Origin: Pectobacterium aquaticum | Lineage (GTDB): Bacteria; Pseudomonadota; Gammaproteobacteria; Enterobacterales; Enterobacteriaceae | Reading direction: 5' to 3' | DNA length: 64,000 nucleotides | Assembly: GCF_003382565.3 (NCBI RefSeq) | Contig: NZ_CP086253.1 | Location: forward strand, 3,100,001 to 3,164,000 | Shown here: positions 16,949 through 25,835 of the stretch, piece by piece | Numbering within the stretch: the first letter of the stretch is position 1 | Layout: the number at the start of each line of letters is the position of its first letter | The notes under the pieces: model-generated | What the model was told of the DNA's origin: nothing | Seen by the model: only the letters and a program-made list of their open reading frames with translations | Database searches by the model: none | Translations under genes and position numbers: made by a program

Positions 16949-19531
16949 ATGCAAGAGCAATACCGCCCAGAAGAGATAGAAGCGGACGTCCAGCTTCACT
17001 GGCAAGAGAAGCAGACCTTTAAAGTCACCGAACAGCCCGGCAAGGAAAAATACTATTGCCTTTCCATGCTGCCTTACCCTTCTGGCCGACTACATATGGG
17101 CCACGTCCGTAACTACACCATCGGCGACGTGATCTCCCGCTATCAGCGCATGCTGGGAAAAAACGTTCTGCAACCGATCGGTTGGGATGCTTTTGGTCTG
17201 CCGGCAGAAGGTGCTGCGGTTAAAAACAACACCGCACCAGCCCCTTGGACCTACGCCAACATCGACTACATGAAAAACCAGCTCAAACTGCTGGGCTTTG
17301 GCTATGATTGGGATCGCGAAGTCGCGACCTGTAAACCAGACTACTACCGCTGGGAACAGTGGTTCTTCACCAAGCTGTACGAGAAAGGTCTGGTTTATAA
17401 AAAAACCTCCGCCGTTAACTGGTGTCCAAACGACCAGACCGTACTGGCGAACGAACAGGTTATCGATGGCTGCTGCTGGCGTTGCGATACCAAAGTAGAA
17501 CGCAAAGAAATTCCACAGTGGTTTATCAAAATCACCGCTTACGCAGATCAACTGCTGAACGATCTGGATACGCTGGAAAGCTGGCCTGAGCAGGTCAAAA
17601 CCATGCAGCGTAACTGGATCGGCCGTTCTGAAGGTGTGGAAATTACCTTTGATGTGGCGGACAGCGCAGATAAACTGACCGTTTACACCACGCGCCCAGA
17701 CACGTTCATGGGCGTGACCTACGTTGCTGTTGCCGCCGGTCACCCTCTTGCAGCACAAGCTGCTGCAACCAACCCAGCGCTGGCCGATTTCATTGCAGAA
17801 TGCCGTAATACCAAAGTTGCCGAAGCCGATATGGCAACGATGGAGAAAAAAGGCATGGCCACTGGCCTGTATGCGATTCACCCGCTGAACGGTGAGAAAG
17901 TCGCTATCTGGATCGCCAACTTCGTCCTGATGGAATACGGTACAGGCGCAGTCATGGCCGTTCCGGGCCACGACCAGCGCGACTGGGAATTTGCCACCAA
18001 ATACGATCTGTCCATCAAGCCGGTTATTCTGAATGCCGACGGCAGCGAGCCCGATCTGTCCGCTCAGGCGATGACGGAAAAAGGCAACCTGTTCAACTCT
18101 GGTGAGTTTGACGGTCTCGATTTCGAAGCCGGGTTCAACGCCATTGCCGATAAGCTGGTAGAAAAAGGCATCGGCGAGCGTAAAGTCAACTATCGCCTGC
18201 GCGACTGGGGTGTCTCCCGTCAGCGCTACTGGGGCGCACCAATCCCAATGGTGACGCTGGAAGACGGCACTGTTATCCCGACACCAGAAGATCAGTTGCC
18301 GGTGATCCTGCCGGAAGATGTCGTGATGGATGGCATCACCAGCCCGCTGAAATCTAACCCGGAATGGGCGAAGACGACCGTTAACGGCCAGCCAGCGCTG
18401 CGTGAAACCGACACGTTCGACACCTTTATGGAATCGTCTTGGTACTACGCGCGCTACACCTGCCCGCAGTACGATCAGGGAATGCTGGATCCGGCTGCCG
18501 CCAACTACTGGCTGCCCGTTGACCAATACGTTGGCGGTATCGAACACGCCATCATGCACCTGATGTATTTCCGCTTCTTCCACAAACTGATGCGCGACGC
18601 CGGTCTGGTGACCTCCGATGAACCCGCCAAACGTCTGCTGTGTCAGGGCATGGTGCTAGCCGATGCCTTCTATTATCTCGGTAATAACGGCGAGCGCATC
18701 TGGGTGTCTCCGACCGACGTGGCCGTTGAGCGTGATGAGAAAGGACGCATCGTCAAAGCCGTCGATAACGAAGGCCGTGACGTGGTTTACGCGGGCATGA
18801 GCAAAATGTCGAAGTCTAAAAACAACGGCATCGACCCGCAGGTCATGGTAGAGAAATACGGTGCAGATACCGTTCGTCTGTTCATGATGTTTGCTTCTCC
18901 TGCAGAAATGACGCTGGAATGGCAGGAATCCGGCGTAGAAGGCGCAAACCGCTTCCTGAAACGCGTCTGGAGACAAGCCTTCGAGCATACCGAGAAAGGT
19001 GCGGTAACGGCTCTGGATATCGCTACACTGACTGAAGATCAGAAATCACTGCGCCGCGACCTGCACAAAACGATCGCGAAAGTGACCGATGATATCGGCC
19101 GCCGTCAGACCTTCAACACCGCGATCGCCGCCATCATGGAACTGATGAACAAACTGGCGAAAGCGCCGCAGGACAGCGATCAGGATCGCGCACTGACGCA
19201 GGAAACGCTGCTGGCCGTCGTTCGTATGCTGTATCCGTTCACGCCGCACGTCTGCTTCACGCTGTGGCAGGCGCTGCAAGGTGAAGGCGACGTCGATACT
19301 GCACCGTGGCCAGTTGCAGATGAAAACGCAATGGTTGAAGATTCCAAGCTGGTCGTTGTTCAGGTTAACGGTAAAGTACGTGGTAAAATCACCGTTGCCG
19401 CTGACGCGAGCGAAGAACAGGTTCGCGAACGCGCTGCTCAGGAACCGCTGGTCGCGAAATATCTGGACGGCGTCACGGTTCGTAAAGTGATTTATGTCCC
19501 TGGCAAACTGCTTAACCTGGTTGTGGGTTAA
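16949..19531 (+). CDS. leuS: Leucyl-tRNA synthetase
   Basis: 860 residues, identical in length to E. coli LeuRS. A class I aminoacyl-tRNA synthetase with HIGH signature HMGH (about residues 49-52) and KMSKS signature MSKMSKSKNNG (about 620). The CP1 editing domain between them keeps the threonine-rich TTRPDT motif and the GTGAVMAVPGHDQRD segment, so post-transfer editing of misacylated tRNA-Leu should be intact. Stop is followed 14 bases later by lptE, and leuS-lptE-holA-nadD form one tightly packed operon. Confidence 0.97.
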   Translation: MQEQYRPEEIEADVQLHWQEKQTFKVTEQPGKEKYYCLSMLPYPSGRLHMGHVRNYTIGDVISRYQRMLGKNVLQPIGWDAFGLPAEGAAVKNNTAPAPWTYANIDYMKNQLKLLGFGYDWDREVATCKPDYYRWEQWFFTKLYEKGLVYKKTSAVNWCPNDQTVLANEQVIDGCCWRCDTKVERKEIPQWFIKITAYADQLLNDLDTLESWPEQVKTMQRNWIGRSEGVEITFDVADSADKLTVYTTRPDTFMGVTYVAVAAGHPLAAQAAATNPALADFIAECRNTKVAEADMATMEKKGMATGLYAIHPLNGEKVAIWIANFVLMEYGTGAVMAVPGHDQRDWEFATKYDLSIKPVILNADGSEPDLSAQAMTEKGNLFNSGEFDGLDFEAGFNAIADKLVEKGIGERKVNYRLRDWGVSRQRYWGAPIPMVTLEDGTVIPTPEDQLPVILPEDVVMDGITSPLKSNPEWAKTTVNGQPALRETDTFDTFMESSWYYARYTCPQYDQGMLDPAAANYWLPVDQYVGGIEHAIMHLMYFRFFHKLMRDAGLVTSDEPAKRLLCQGMVLADAFYYLGNNGERIWVSPTDVAVERDEKGRIVKAVDNEGRDVVYAGMSKMSKSKNNGIDPQVMVEKYGADTVRLFMMFASPAEMTLEWQESGVEGANRFLKRVWRQAFEHTEKGAVTALDIATLTEDQKSLRRDLHKTIAKVTDDIGRRQTFNTAIAAIMELMNKLAKAPQDSDQDRALTQETLLAVVRMLYPFTPHVCFTLWQALQGEGDVDTAPWPVADENAMVEDSKLVVVQVNGKVRGKITVAADASEEQVRERAAQEPLVAKYLDGVTVRKVIYVPGKLLNLVVG

Positions 19532-19545
19532 GGCAAGGAGGAACT

Positions 19546-20100
19546 GTGCGACATCGTCTATTCACGTTGTTGCTGGGGCTGGCGGTGTTAATCACCGCTG
19601 GCTGCGGTTTTCATCTGCGCGGCACGACACAAGTGCCTGCGCAGTTACAAACACTGGTGCTCGACAGCAGCGATCCTTATGGTCCGCTAACGCGTGCGGT
19701 ACGTGAGCAGCTCCGTCTTAGCGATGTAAAAATCGTTGACGATGCGATGCGTCAGGATATCCCGTCTCTGCGGGTACTGGGCTCAAGCGAAACGCGCGAT
19801 ACCGTCTCTATTTTTCAGGACGGTAAAACAGCGGAGTACCAGATGGTGCTGACGTTGCAGGCGCAGGTGCTGATGCCGGGTGAAGATATTTATCCGCTCA
19901 GCGTGACGGTGTTCCGCACGTTCTTTGATAACCCGCTGGCTGCACTGGCGAAAGATGCCGAACAGGACATCGTCCGTCAGGAAATGCGCGAGCAGGCTGC
20001 CCAGCAGTTGGTGCGTAAATTGCTGACCATCAACGGTAGTCAGGAAGTCAAAAATCGGTTGCAGTCCACCGGTTCACCTACTGCCGCTACGCGTTCATGA
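19546..20100 (+). CDS. lptE: LPS-assembly lipoprotein LptE
   Basis: 184 residues. An outer-membrane lipoprotein (formerly RlpB) that plugs the LptD barrel and helps insert LPS into the outer leaflet. GTG start with AAGGAGGAA upstream. The signal peptide ends in the lipobox LITAGC (Cys near residue 20) followed by GFHLRGT, the hallmark of LptE. The C-terminal Thr/Ser-rich tail (STGSPTAATRS) is probably unstructured. It overlaps holA by four bases (ATGA). Confidence 0.95.
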   Translation: MRHRLFTLLLGLAVLITAGCGFHLRGTTQVPAQLQTLVLDSSDPYGPLTRAVREQLRLSDVKIVDDAMRQDIPSLRVLGSSETRDTVSIFQDGKTAEYQMVLTLQAQVLMPGEDIYPLSVTVFRTFFDNPLAALAKDAEQDIVRQEMREQAAQQLVRKLLTINGSQEVKNRLQSTGSPTAATRS

Positions 20101-21122
20101 TTCGGCTTTACCCCGAACAACTCACCGCGCAGCTCCATGAGGGGCTGCGCGGTTGTTATTTGGTCTTTGGTTCAGACCCGCTCCTGCTGCAGGAAAGTCT
20201 CGACAGCATCAAACGGGTTGCTCAACAGCACGAATTCAGCGAGCATTTCAGCTTCATTCTGGATCTTCATACCGATTGGGATGCGATTTTCAGCACCTGT
20301 CAAGCGCTCAGCCTGTTCGCCTCGCGCCAATCGCTCTTACTGGTTTTGCCGGAAAACGGCCCAAACGCCGCGATGGGTGAAAATCTGGTTAAGCTCTCTG
20401 GATTATTGCACCCCGACATTTTGCTGATTCTGCGCGGTCATAAGCTGACCAAAGCGCAGGAAAACAGCGCCTGGTTCAAAGCGCTAGCGCAAGACAGCAT
20501 CTATATCAATTGTCTGACGCCGGAACAGGCACAGCTTCCCCGCTGGGTCGCCCAGCGTGCCAAATCTATGAAGTTGACGCTGGATGAACAAGCCACGCAG
20601 CTCATTTGCTATTGCTATGAAGGCAACTTACTCGCGCTGTCTCAGGCGTTAGAGCGGTTGGCACTGCTTTATCCCGATGGCAAGCTGACCCTGCCGCGTG
20701 TGGAAAGTGCTGTCAATGATGCCGCCCACTTCACGCCGTTCCATTGGCTTGATGCACTGCTGGCAGGCAAAGGTAAACGCGCCTGGCACATTTTGCAGCA
20801 GTTAAAACAGGAAGATTGCGAACCTGTCATTTTACTACGCACGCTACAGCGTGAACTGCTACAGTTGCTGACGCTGAAACGGCGCATGTCAGGCACGCCG
20901 CTGCGTACGCTATTCGATCAGCAAAAAGTGTGGCAAAACCGGCGTGACCTGCTCACTCAGGCGCTACATCGGCTCTCTCTTCAACAGCTACAGCAGGCCG
21001 TACGATTGCTAACGCAGGTGGAAATAACCTTAAAGCAAGACTATGGCCAGTCTGTTTGGTCTGAACTGGAATCGCTTGCCATGCTGCTGTGCGGAAAAGC
21101 TTTGCCGGAGGCATTCATCTGA
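20097..21122 (+). CDS. holA: DNA polymerase III subunit delta
   Basis: 341 residues. The clamp-loader wrench that opens the beta sliding clamp. It starts MIRLYPEQLTAQLHEGLRGC and matches E. coli HolA throughout, with the delta AAA-like fold in the first 200 residues and the helical collar domain after about 215. The coupling with lptE (ATGA overlap) and the CTGA junction with nadD place it in the middle of the leuS operon. Confidence 0.95.
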   Translation: MIRLYPEQLTAQLHEGLRGCYLVFGSDPLLLQESLDSIKRVAQQHEFSEHFSFILDLHTDWDAIFSTCQALSLFASRQSLLLVLPENGPNAAMGENLVKLSGLLHPDILLILRGHKLTKAQENSAWFKALAQDSIYINCLTPEQAQLPRWVAQRAKSMKLTLDEQATQLICYCYEGNLLALSQALERLALLYPDGKLTLPRVESAVNDAAHFTPFHWLDALLAGKGKRAWHILQQLKQEDCEPVILLRTLQRELLQLLTLKRRMSGTPLRTLFDQQKVWQNRRDLLTQALHRLSLQQLQQAVRLLTQVEITLKQDYGQSVWSELESLAMLLCGKALPEAFI

Positions 21123-21778
21123 ATACGTCACCCGCTGCGCTATCGATGACCGCATTTTTTGGCGGCACGTTCGACCCCATTCATTACGGTCACCTTCAGC
21201 CAGTGACCGCACTGGCAAAGCTCGTGGGGCTGACTCAGGTCGTCCTGATGCCCAACAACGTTCCGCCGCACCGGCAACAGCCCGAAGCCAGTTCCCGGCA
21301 GCGTTTTCATATGGCTGAGCTGGCCGTGGAAGGCAACCCGCTGTTTACCGTAGACGATCGTGAACTGCAACGGCAAACGCCCTCTTATACCATCGATACG
21401 CTGGAAGCACTGCGGGCTGAAAAAGGCCGAGATGCGCCGCTGGGCTTTATCATCGGGCAAGATTCGTTGCTGACGCTGCACCATTGGCACCGCTGGCAAG
21501 ATCTGCTTAACGTTTGTCATTTGCTGGTATGCGCTCGACCCGGCTATCGCTCGACGCTGGAAACACCCGAATTACAACAGTGGCTGGAGGACCATCTGAC
21601 GCACACGCCAAACGATCTTCATCAGCAACCGCATGGGCGGATTTTTTTGGCAGACACGCCGCTGGTCACCATTTCCGCAACGGACATTCGCCAACGTCGC
21701 CAGCAAGGTCTGGAGTGTCATGATTTATTACCTCCCGCCGTGCTCAGCTACATCAGCAAAAGCGGCCTGTACCAATAA
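21119..21778 (+). CDS. nadD: Nicotinate-nucleotide adenylyltransferase
   Basis: Forms deamido-NAD from nicotinate mononucleotide and ATP. The nucleotidyltransferase motif FFGGTFDPIHYGHL and the C-terminal ISATDIRQR motif are intact. The start is uncertain. CTG 21119 overlaps the holA stop and has GGAGG seven bases upstream (219 residues). ATG 21146 (MTAFFGGTF, 210 residues) gives a length near the E. coli protein but has no visible ribosome binding site. GTG 21089 lies inside holA. The CTG is chosen on ribosome-site strength; the conserved enzyme begins at or before 21146. Confidence 0.9.
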   Translation: MNTSPAALSMTAFFGGTFDPIHYGHLQPVTALAKLVGLTQVVLMPNNVPPHRQQPEASSRQRFHMAELAVEGNPLFTVDDRELQRQTPSYTIDTLEALRAEKGRDAPLGFIIGQDSLLTLHHWHRWQDLLNVCHLLVCARPGYRSTLETPELQQWLEDHLTHTPNDLHQQPHGRIFLADTPLVTISATDIRQRRQQGLECHDLLPPAVLSYISKSGLYQ

Positions 21779-21854
21779 CACCGCTTTTCCTGCCCATCAG
21801 CCACGGGCTTTATACCACTCGGTAAAAGTGCGTGATATACTCCGCGGCTGGTTT

Positions 21855-21912
21855 CAATCACCGAGAAAAGCGGAAATTCTCGGCAATTACTCGGTGATTC
21901 ACCTTTTTCTTA
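21855..21912 (+). other. Overlapping alternative hairpins between nadD and rsfS
   Basis: AATCACCGAG (21856-21865) is complementary to CTCGGTGATT (21890-21899), which is followed by CACCTTTTTCTT. Inside it, CCGAGAA (21861-21867) is complementary to TTCTCGG (21877-21883). The two stems share bases and cannot both form. The outer stem plus T-run could terminate transcription. Confidence 0.55.
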
Positions 21913-21972
21913 AACAATTCAGCGCCACACGCGTTCGTCAGTTGCTGACAAAACGCCATTGAGGGGGAACCT

Positions 21973-22290
21973 TTGCAAGGCCAAGCACTCCAAGACTTCG
22001 TTATTGATAAGGTCGATGACTTAAAAGCCCAGGATATTGTTGCACTTAACGTGCAGGGTAAGTCCAGCATCACCGATTACATGGTTATCTGTACGGGTAC
22101 CTCTACGCGTCATGTCGCGTCTATCGCCGATCACGTCGTGCAGTCTTCACGCGCCGCGGGTCTGATTCCACTCGGTGTCGAGGGCGAAAGCGCAGCTGAC
22201 TGGGTTGTTGTCGATTTAGGTGACGTGATGGTTCATGTCATGCAAGAAGAAAGCCGCCAGTTGTACGAATTAGAAAAGCTGTGGGGCTAG
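21973..22290 (+). CDS. rsfS: Ribosomal silencing factor RsfS
   Basis: 105 residues. Binds L14 and blocks subunit joining in slow growth. TTG start (MQGQALQDFVIDKVDDLKAQ) with GAGGGGG upstream; the N-terminus matches E. coli RsfS (YbeB). The conserved KSSITDYMVICTGTS and GVEGE...ADWVVVDLGDVMVHVM segments are present. The rlmH start is two bases after its stop. Confidence 0.95.
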   Translation: MQGQALQDFVIDKVDDLKAQDIVALNVQGKSSITDYMVICTGTSTRHVASIADHVVQSSRAAGLIPLGVEGESAADWVVVDLGDVMVHVMQEESRQLYELEKLWG

Positions 22291-22291
22291 T

Positions 22292-22762
22292 ATGAAACTG
22301 CAACTGGTCGCTGTTGGCACAAAAATGCCCGACTGGGTGCAGACTGGTTTCACCGATTATCTACGCCGTTTCCCAAAGGACATGCCTTTCGAATTACTCG
22401 AAATTCCGGCGGGGAAACGGGGTAAAAATGCGGACATCAAACGCATTCTGGAGCGCGAAGGCGAACAGATGCTAGCCGCGGTGGGCAAAAGCAACCGCAT
22501 TGTTACGCTGGACATTCCAGGGACTCGCTGGGAGACGCCACAGTTGGCGCAACAGTTGGAGCGCTGGAAACAGGACGGGCGCGACGTCAGCCTGCTGATT
22601 GGTGGGCCTGAAGGACTTTCGCCAGAATGCAAAGCCGCAGCGGAACAAAGCTGGTCACTTTCACCATTAACGCTACCGCACCCGCTCGTTCGTGTACTCG
22701 TGGCGGAGAGCCTGTACCGTGCTTGGAGCATTACGACTAATCACCCTTACCATCGGGAGTAA
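22292..22762 (+). CDS. rlmH: 23S rRNA pseudouridine1915 N3-methyltransferase
   Basis: 156 residues. A SPOUT-class methyltransferase acting on pseudouridine 1915 of 23S rRNA in the assembled 70S ribosome. The SAM-binding knot motif LLIGGPEGLSPECK is at about 101-114, and the C-terminal HPLVRVLVAESLYRAWSI (about 130-147) contains the conserved Arg and Glu. It begins MKLQLVAVGTKMPDWV, as in E. coli. It is followed by mrdA after 33 bp, so rsfS, rlmH and the mrd genes are likely cotranscribed. Confidence 0.95.
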   Translation: MKLQLVAVGTKMPDWVQTGFTDYLRRFPKDMPFELLEIPAGKRGKNADIKRILEREGEQMLAAVGKSNRIVTLDIPGTRWETPQLAQQLERWKQDGRDVSLLIGGPEGLSPECKAAAEQSWSLSPLTLPHPLVRVLVAESLYRAWSITTNHPYHRE

Positions 22763-22795
22763 GGCGATACGATGAAACCTGTGAAATAGCACTGG

Positions 22796-24700
22796 ATGAA
22801 AGTAGAACGTAAACCCTTTCGTGATTATACGGCTGAGTCCGCCCTATTTGTGCGCCGTGCTTTGGTGGCATTCTTGGGCATTTTGCTGCTTTCCGGTGTA
22901 TTAGTCGCTAATCTTTATCATCTGCAAATTGTGCGTGTTGATGACTATCGCACGCGTTCTAACGAGAACCGCATTAAGCTGGTCCCTATCGCGCCAAGTC
23001 GTGGCATCATCTATGACCGTAACGGTACGCCACTGGCGTTGAATCGCACTATCTATCAGTTAGAACTGGTGCCAGACAAAGTCGACAACCTTAAAGATAC
23101 GCTAGAAGCCCTGCGCCCCGTCGTCGATCTGACCGATGACGATCTGGAAAATTTTGAAAAAGAGCGTAAGCGTTCACGCCGTTTTACTTCTATCCCCGTA
23201 AAAACTGGGCTCGATGAGATTCAGGTCGCCCGCTTTGCCGTCAACCAATACCGTTTCCCCGGTGTTGAAGTTAAAGGCTACCAGCGCCGCTATTATCCTT
23301 ACGGTTCTGCGCTGACGCACGTCACAGGATATGTCTCGAAAATTAACGATAAAGACGTAGAGCGACTAACCAAAGAAGAAAAAATTGCCGATTATGCCGC
23401 CACGCGTGACATCGGTAAGCTAGGTATTGAACGCCATTACGAAGACCTTCTCCACGGTAAGCCGGGCTATGAGGAAGTTGAAGTTAACAACCGCGGGCGC
23501 GTGATCCGTCAGCTCCACGAACAGCCACCGCAGGCTGGGCGTGATATTTATCTGACGCTGGATCTGAGCCTGCAAATCTACATCGAGAAGCTGCTGGAAG
23601 GCAGCCGTGCCGCCGTGATTGTCACCGATCCACGCGACGGTGGTATTCTGGCGATGGTTTCCACCCCCAGTTACGATCCCAACCTCTTTGTCGACGGGAT
23701 TTCCACCAAAAATTACGCAAAACTGCAAAGTGACCCCGATCGTCCGCTGATCAATCGCGCAACACAGGGGATTTATCCCCCCGCCTCCACTGTTAAACCT
23801 TATATCGCGGTTTCTGCCCTGACGGCAGGCGTGATCACCACGAATACTAGCCTGTTCGATCCCGGCTGGTGGCAATTACCCGGTTCCGAAAAACGCTTCC
23901 GCGACTGGAAAAAATGGGGACATGGCCGTCTTAACCTCACCAAATCACTGGAAGAGTCTGCGGATACCTTCTTCTATCAGGTCGCTTATGACATGGGGAT
24001 CGATCGCCTATCAGAATGGATGAATAAATTTGGTTATGGCGAGAAAACCGGCATTGATATTTCGGAAGAAAGTGCCGGCAACATGCCAACCCGCGAATGG
24101 AAACTCAGGCGATTTAAGAAACCCTGGTATCAGGGAGATACCATTCCTGTCGGGATCGGCCAAGGCTACTGGACGGCAACCCCTCTCCAGATGAATAAGG
24201 CGCTGGTGACACTGATCAACGACGGCCAGGTCAAAACGCCACACCTGCTTTATAGTTCGCGGGAAAATGGCGTTATCGTGCCTTTCCGACAAACTGAGAA
24301 TCTACAGATTGGCAATGTCCATTCAGGCTATTGGGAAGTAGCGAAGGACGGAATGTATGGCGTGGCTAACCGCGCTAACGGCACCGCACACAAGAGTTTC
24401 GATGATGCGCCTTATAAAATTGCGGCAAAATCCGGTACAGCACAGGTTTTCGGGCTGAAAGAAAACGAAACCTATAATGCACACAAGATCGCAGAGCATC
24501 TGCGTGACCATAAATTAATGGTCGCATTTGCCCCGTATAAAGACCCAAAAGTTGCGATGTCGATTATTCTGGAAAACGGTGGCGCAGGCCCGACCGTTGG
24601 CACCATCACCCGCCAGATCCTTGACCATATTCTGCTGGGCGATAACAATACCGATTTACCCAGTGCGCCTCCTGCGCCACCAGGTAGCGAGAGTGAGTAA
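22796..24700 (+). CDS. mrdA: Penicillin-binding protein 2 (elongasome transpeptidase)
   Basis: 634 residues. A class B PBP of the Rod complex that cross-links side-wall peptidoglycan. A single N-terminal TM (about residues 20-42) is followed by the pedestal domain and the transpeptidase domain. Active-site motifs: STVK (Ser near 330), SAD (ESADTFFYQ, near 387) and KSGTA (near 545). The C-terminal tail is Pro/Ser-rich. ATG 22796 lacks a strong ribosome site, but the protein begins MKVERKPFRDYTAESALF, as in E. coli PBP2. Confidence 0.96.
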   Translation: MKVERKPFRDYTAESALFVRRALVAFLGILLLSGVLVANLYHLQIVRVDDYRTRSNENRIKLVPIAPSRGIIYDRNGTPLALNRTIYQLELVPDKVDNLKDTLEALRPVVDLTDDDLENFEKERKRSRRFTSIPVKTGLDEIQVARFAVNQYRFPGVEVKGYQRRYYPYGSALTHVTGYVSKINDKDVERLTKEEKIADYAATRDIGKLGIERHYEDLLHGKPGYEEVEVNNRGRVIRQLHEQPPQAGRDIYLTLDLSLQIYIEKLLEGSRAAVIVTDPRDGGILAMVSTPSYDPNLFVDGISTKNYAKLQSDPDRPLINRATQGIYPPASTVKPYIAVSALTAGVITTNTSLFDPGWWQLPGSEKRFRDWKKWGHGRLNLTKSLEESADTFFYQVAYDMGIDRLSEWMNKFGYGEKTGIDISEESAGNMPTREWKLRRFKKPWYQGDTIPVGIGQGYWTATPLQMNKALVTLINDGQVKTPHLLYSSRENGVIVPFRQTENLQIGNVHSGYWEVAKDGMYGVANRANGTAHKSFDDAPYKIAAKSGTAQVFGLKENETYNAHKIAEHLRDHKLMVAFAPYKDPKVAMSIILENGGAGPTVGTITRQILDHILLGDNNTDLPSAPPAPPGSESE

Positions 24701-24709
24701 CAGACAGTC

Positions 24710-25822
24710 ATGACCGATAGCCAACAAAAGGGGTCGTTCTGGGCGAAAATCCACATCGATCTTCCGTTTCTTCTCTGCATCCTGGCACTGCTGGGCTATA
24801 GCCTATTTGTCTTATGGAGCGCCAGCGGGCAGGACGTCGGCATGATGGAGCGAAAAGTCATTCAAATCGTGCTGGGGTTTACGGTAATGATCGTGATGGC
24901 GCAAATTCCCCCGCGCGTTTACGAAGGCTGGGCTCCCTACCTCTACATCGTCTGCGTAATTCTGCTGCTCATCGTGGATATTTTTGGGCAAATCAGTAAA
25001 GGCGCACAGCGCTGGCTCGATCTGGGTTTTATCCGCTTTCAGCCGTCAGAAATTGCCAAAATCGCCGTACCGCTGATGGTCGCGCGTTTTATCAACCGTG
25101 ATATGTGCCCACCCTCGCTAAAAAATACGGCAATCGCGCTGGTGCTGATTTTTGTCCCTACACTGCTGGTTGCCGCACAGCCCGACTTAGGCACCTCAAT
25201 TCTGATCGCGCTATCAGGGCTATTTGTGCTTTTTCTCGCGGGTATGAGCTGGAGCTTAATTGGCATCGCCGTCCTACTACTCGCCGCTTTTATTCCTATA
25301 CTCTGGTTTTTCCTGATGCATGATTATCAGCGCGCTAGGGTCATGATGCTGCTCGATCCGGAAACCGATCCGCTCGGGGCAGGGTACCATATTATTCAGT
25401 CGAAAATTGCGATAGGCTCAGGTGGCCTGTCTGGGAAAGGCTGGCTGCATGGCACACAGTCTCAGTTAGAGTTTCTGCCAGAGCGCCACACCGACTTTAT
25501 CTTTGCCGTGCTGTCAGAAGAGCTCGGCTTAATCGGCGTATTGATTCTGCTCACCATGTACCTGTTCATGATCATGCGCGGTCTGGTCATTGCCGCGAAT
25601 GCGCAAACGTCGTTCGGCCGGGTGATGGTCGGCGGGCTGATGTTGATTCTGTTTTTCTATGTGTTCGTCAATATCGGGATGGTCAGCGGTATACTTCCCG
25701 TCGTTGGCGTGCCGCTGCCGTTAGTCAGCTACGGTGGGTCGGCGCTGGTCGTCTTAATGGCGGGGTTCGGTATCGTCATGTCGATACATACTCACCGCAA
25801 ACTGCTATCTAAGAATTTATAA
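24710..25822 (+). CDS. mrdB: Peptidoglycan glycosyltransferase RodA
   Basis: 370 residues, about ten TM helices. A SEDS-family polymerase partner of PBP2 that makes the glycan strands of the side wall. The SEDS signatures GAQRWLDLGFIRFQPSEIAK (about 98-117), LPERHTDFIFAVLSEELG (about 258-275) and the terminal VSYGGSALV motif are present. The gene is nine bases after mrdA, as in other enterobacteria, followed 13 bp later by rlpA. Confidence 0.96.
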   Translation: MTDSQQKGSFWAKIHIDLPFLLCILALLGYSLFVLWSASGQDVGMMERKVIQIVLGFTVMIVMAQIPPRVYEGWAPYLYIVCVILLLIVDIFGQISKGAQRWLDLGFIRFQPSEIAKIAVPLMVARFINRDMCPPSLKNTAIALVLIFVPTLLVAAQPDLGTSILIALSGLFVLFLAGMSWSLIGIAVLLLAAFIPILWFFLMHDYQRARVMMLLDPETDPLGAGYHIIQSKIAIGSGGLSGKGWLHGTQSQLEFLPERHTDFIFAVLSEELGLIGVLILLTMYLFMIMRGLVIAANAQTSFGRVMVGGLMLILFFYVFVNIGMVSGILPVVGVPLPLVSYGGSALVVLMAGFGIVMSIHTHRKLLSKNL

Positions 25823-25835
25823 CACGAGGTGAGCA

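Noticed and set aside
17090..18583. Long minus-strand open frame inside leuS
   Set aside because: It mirrors the codon structure of leuS, has no ribosome site and reads as low-plausibility sequence; leuS on the plus strand is certain.
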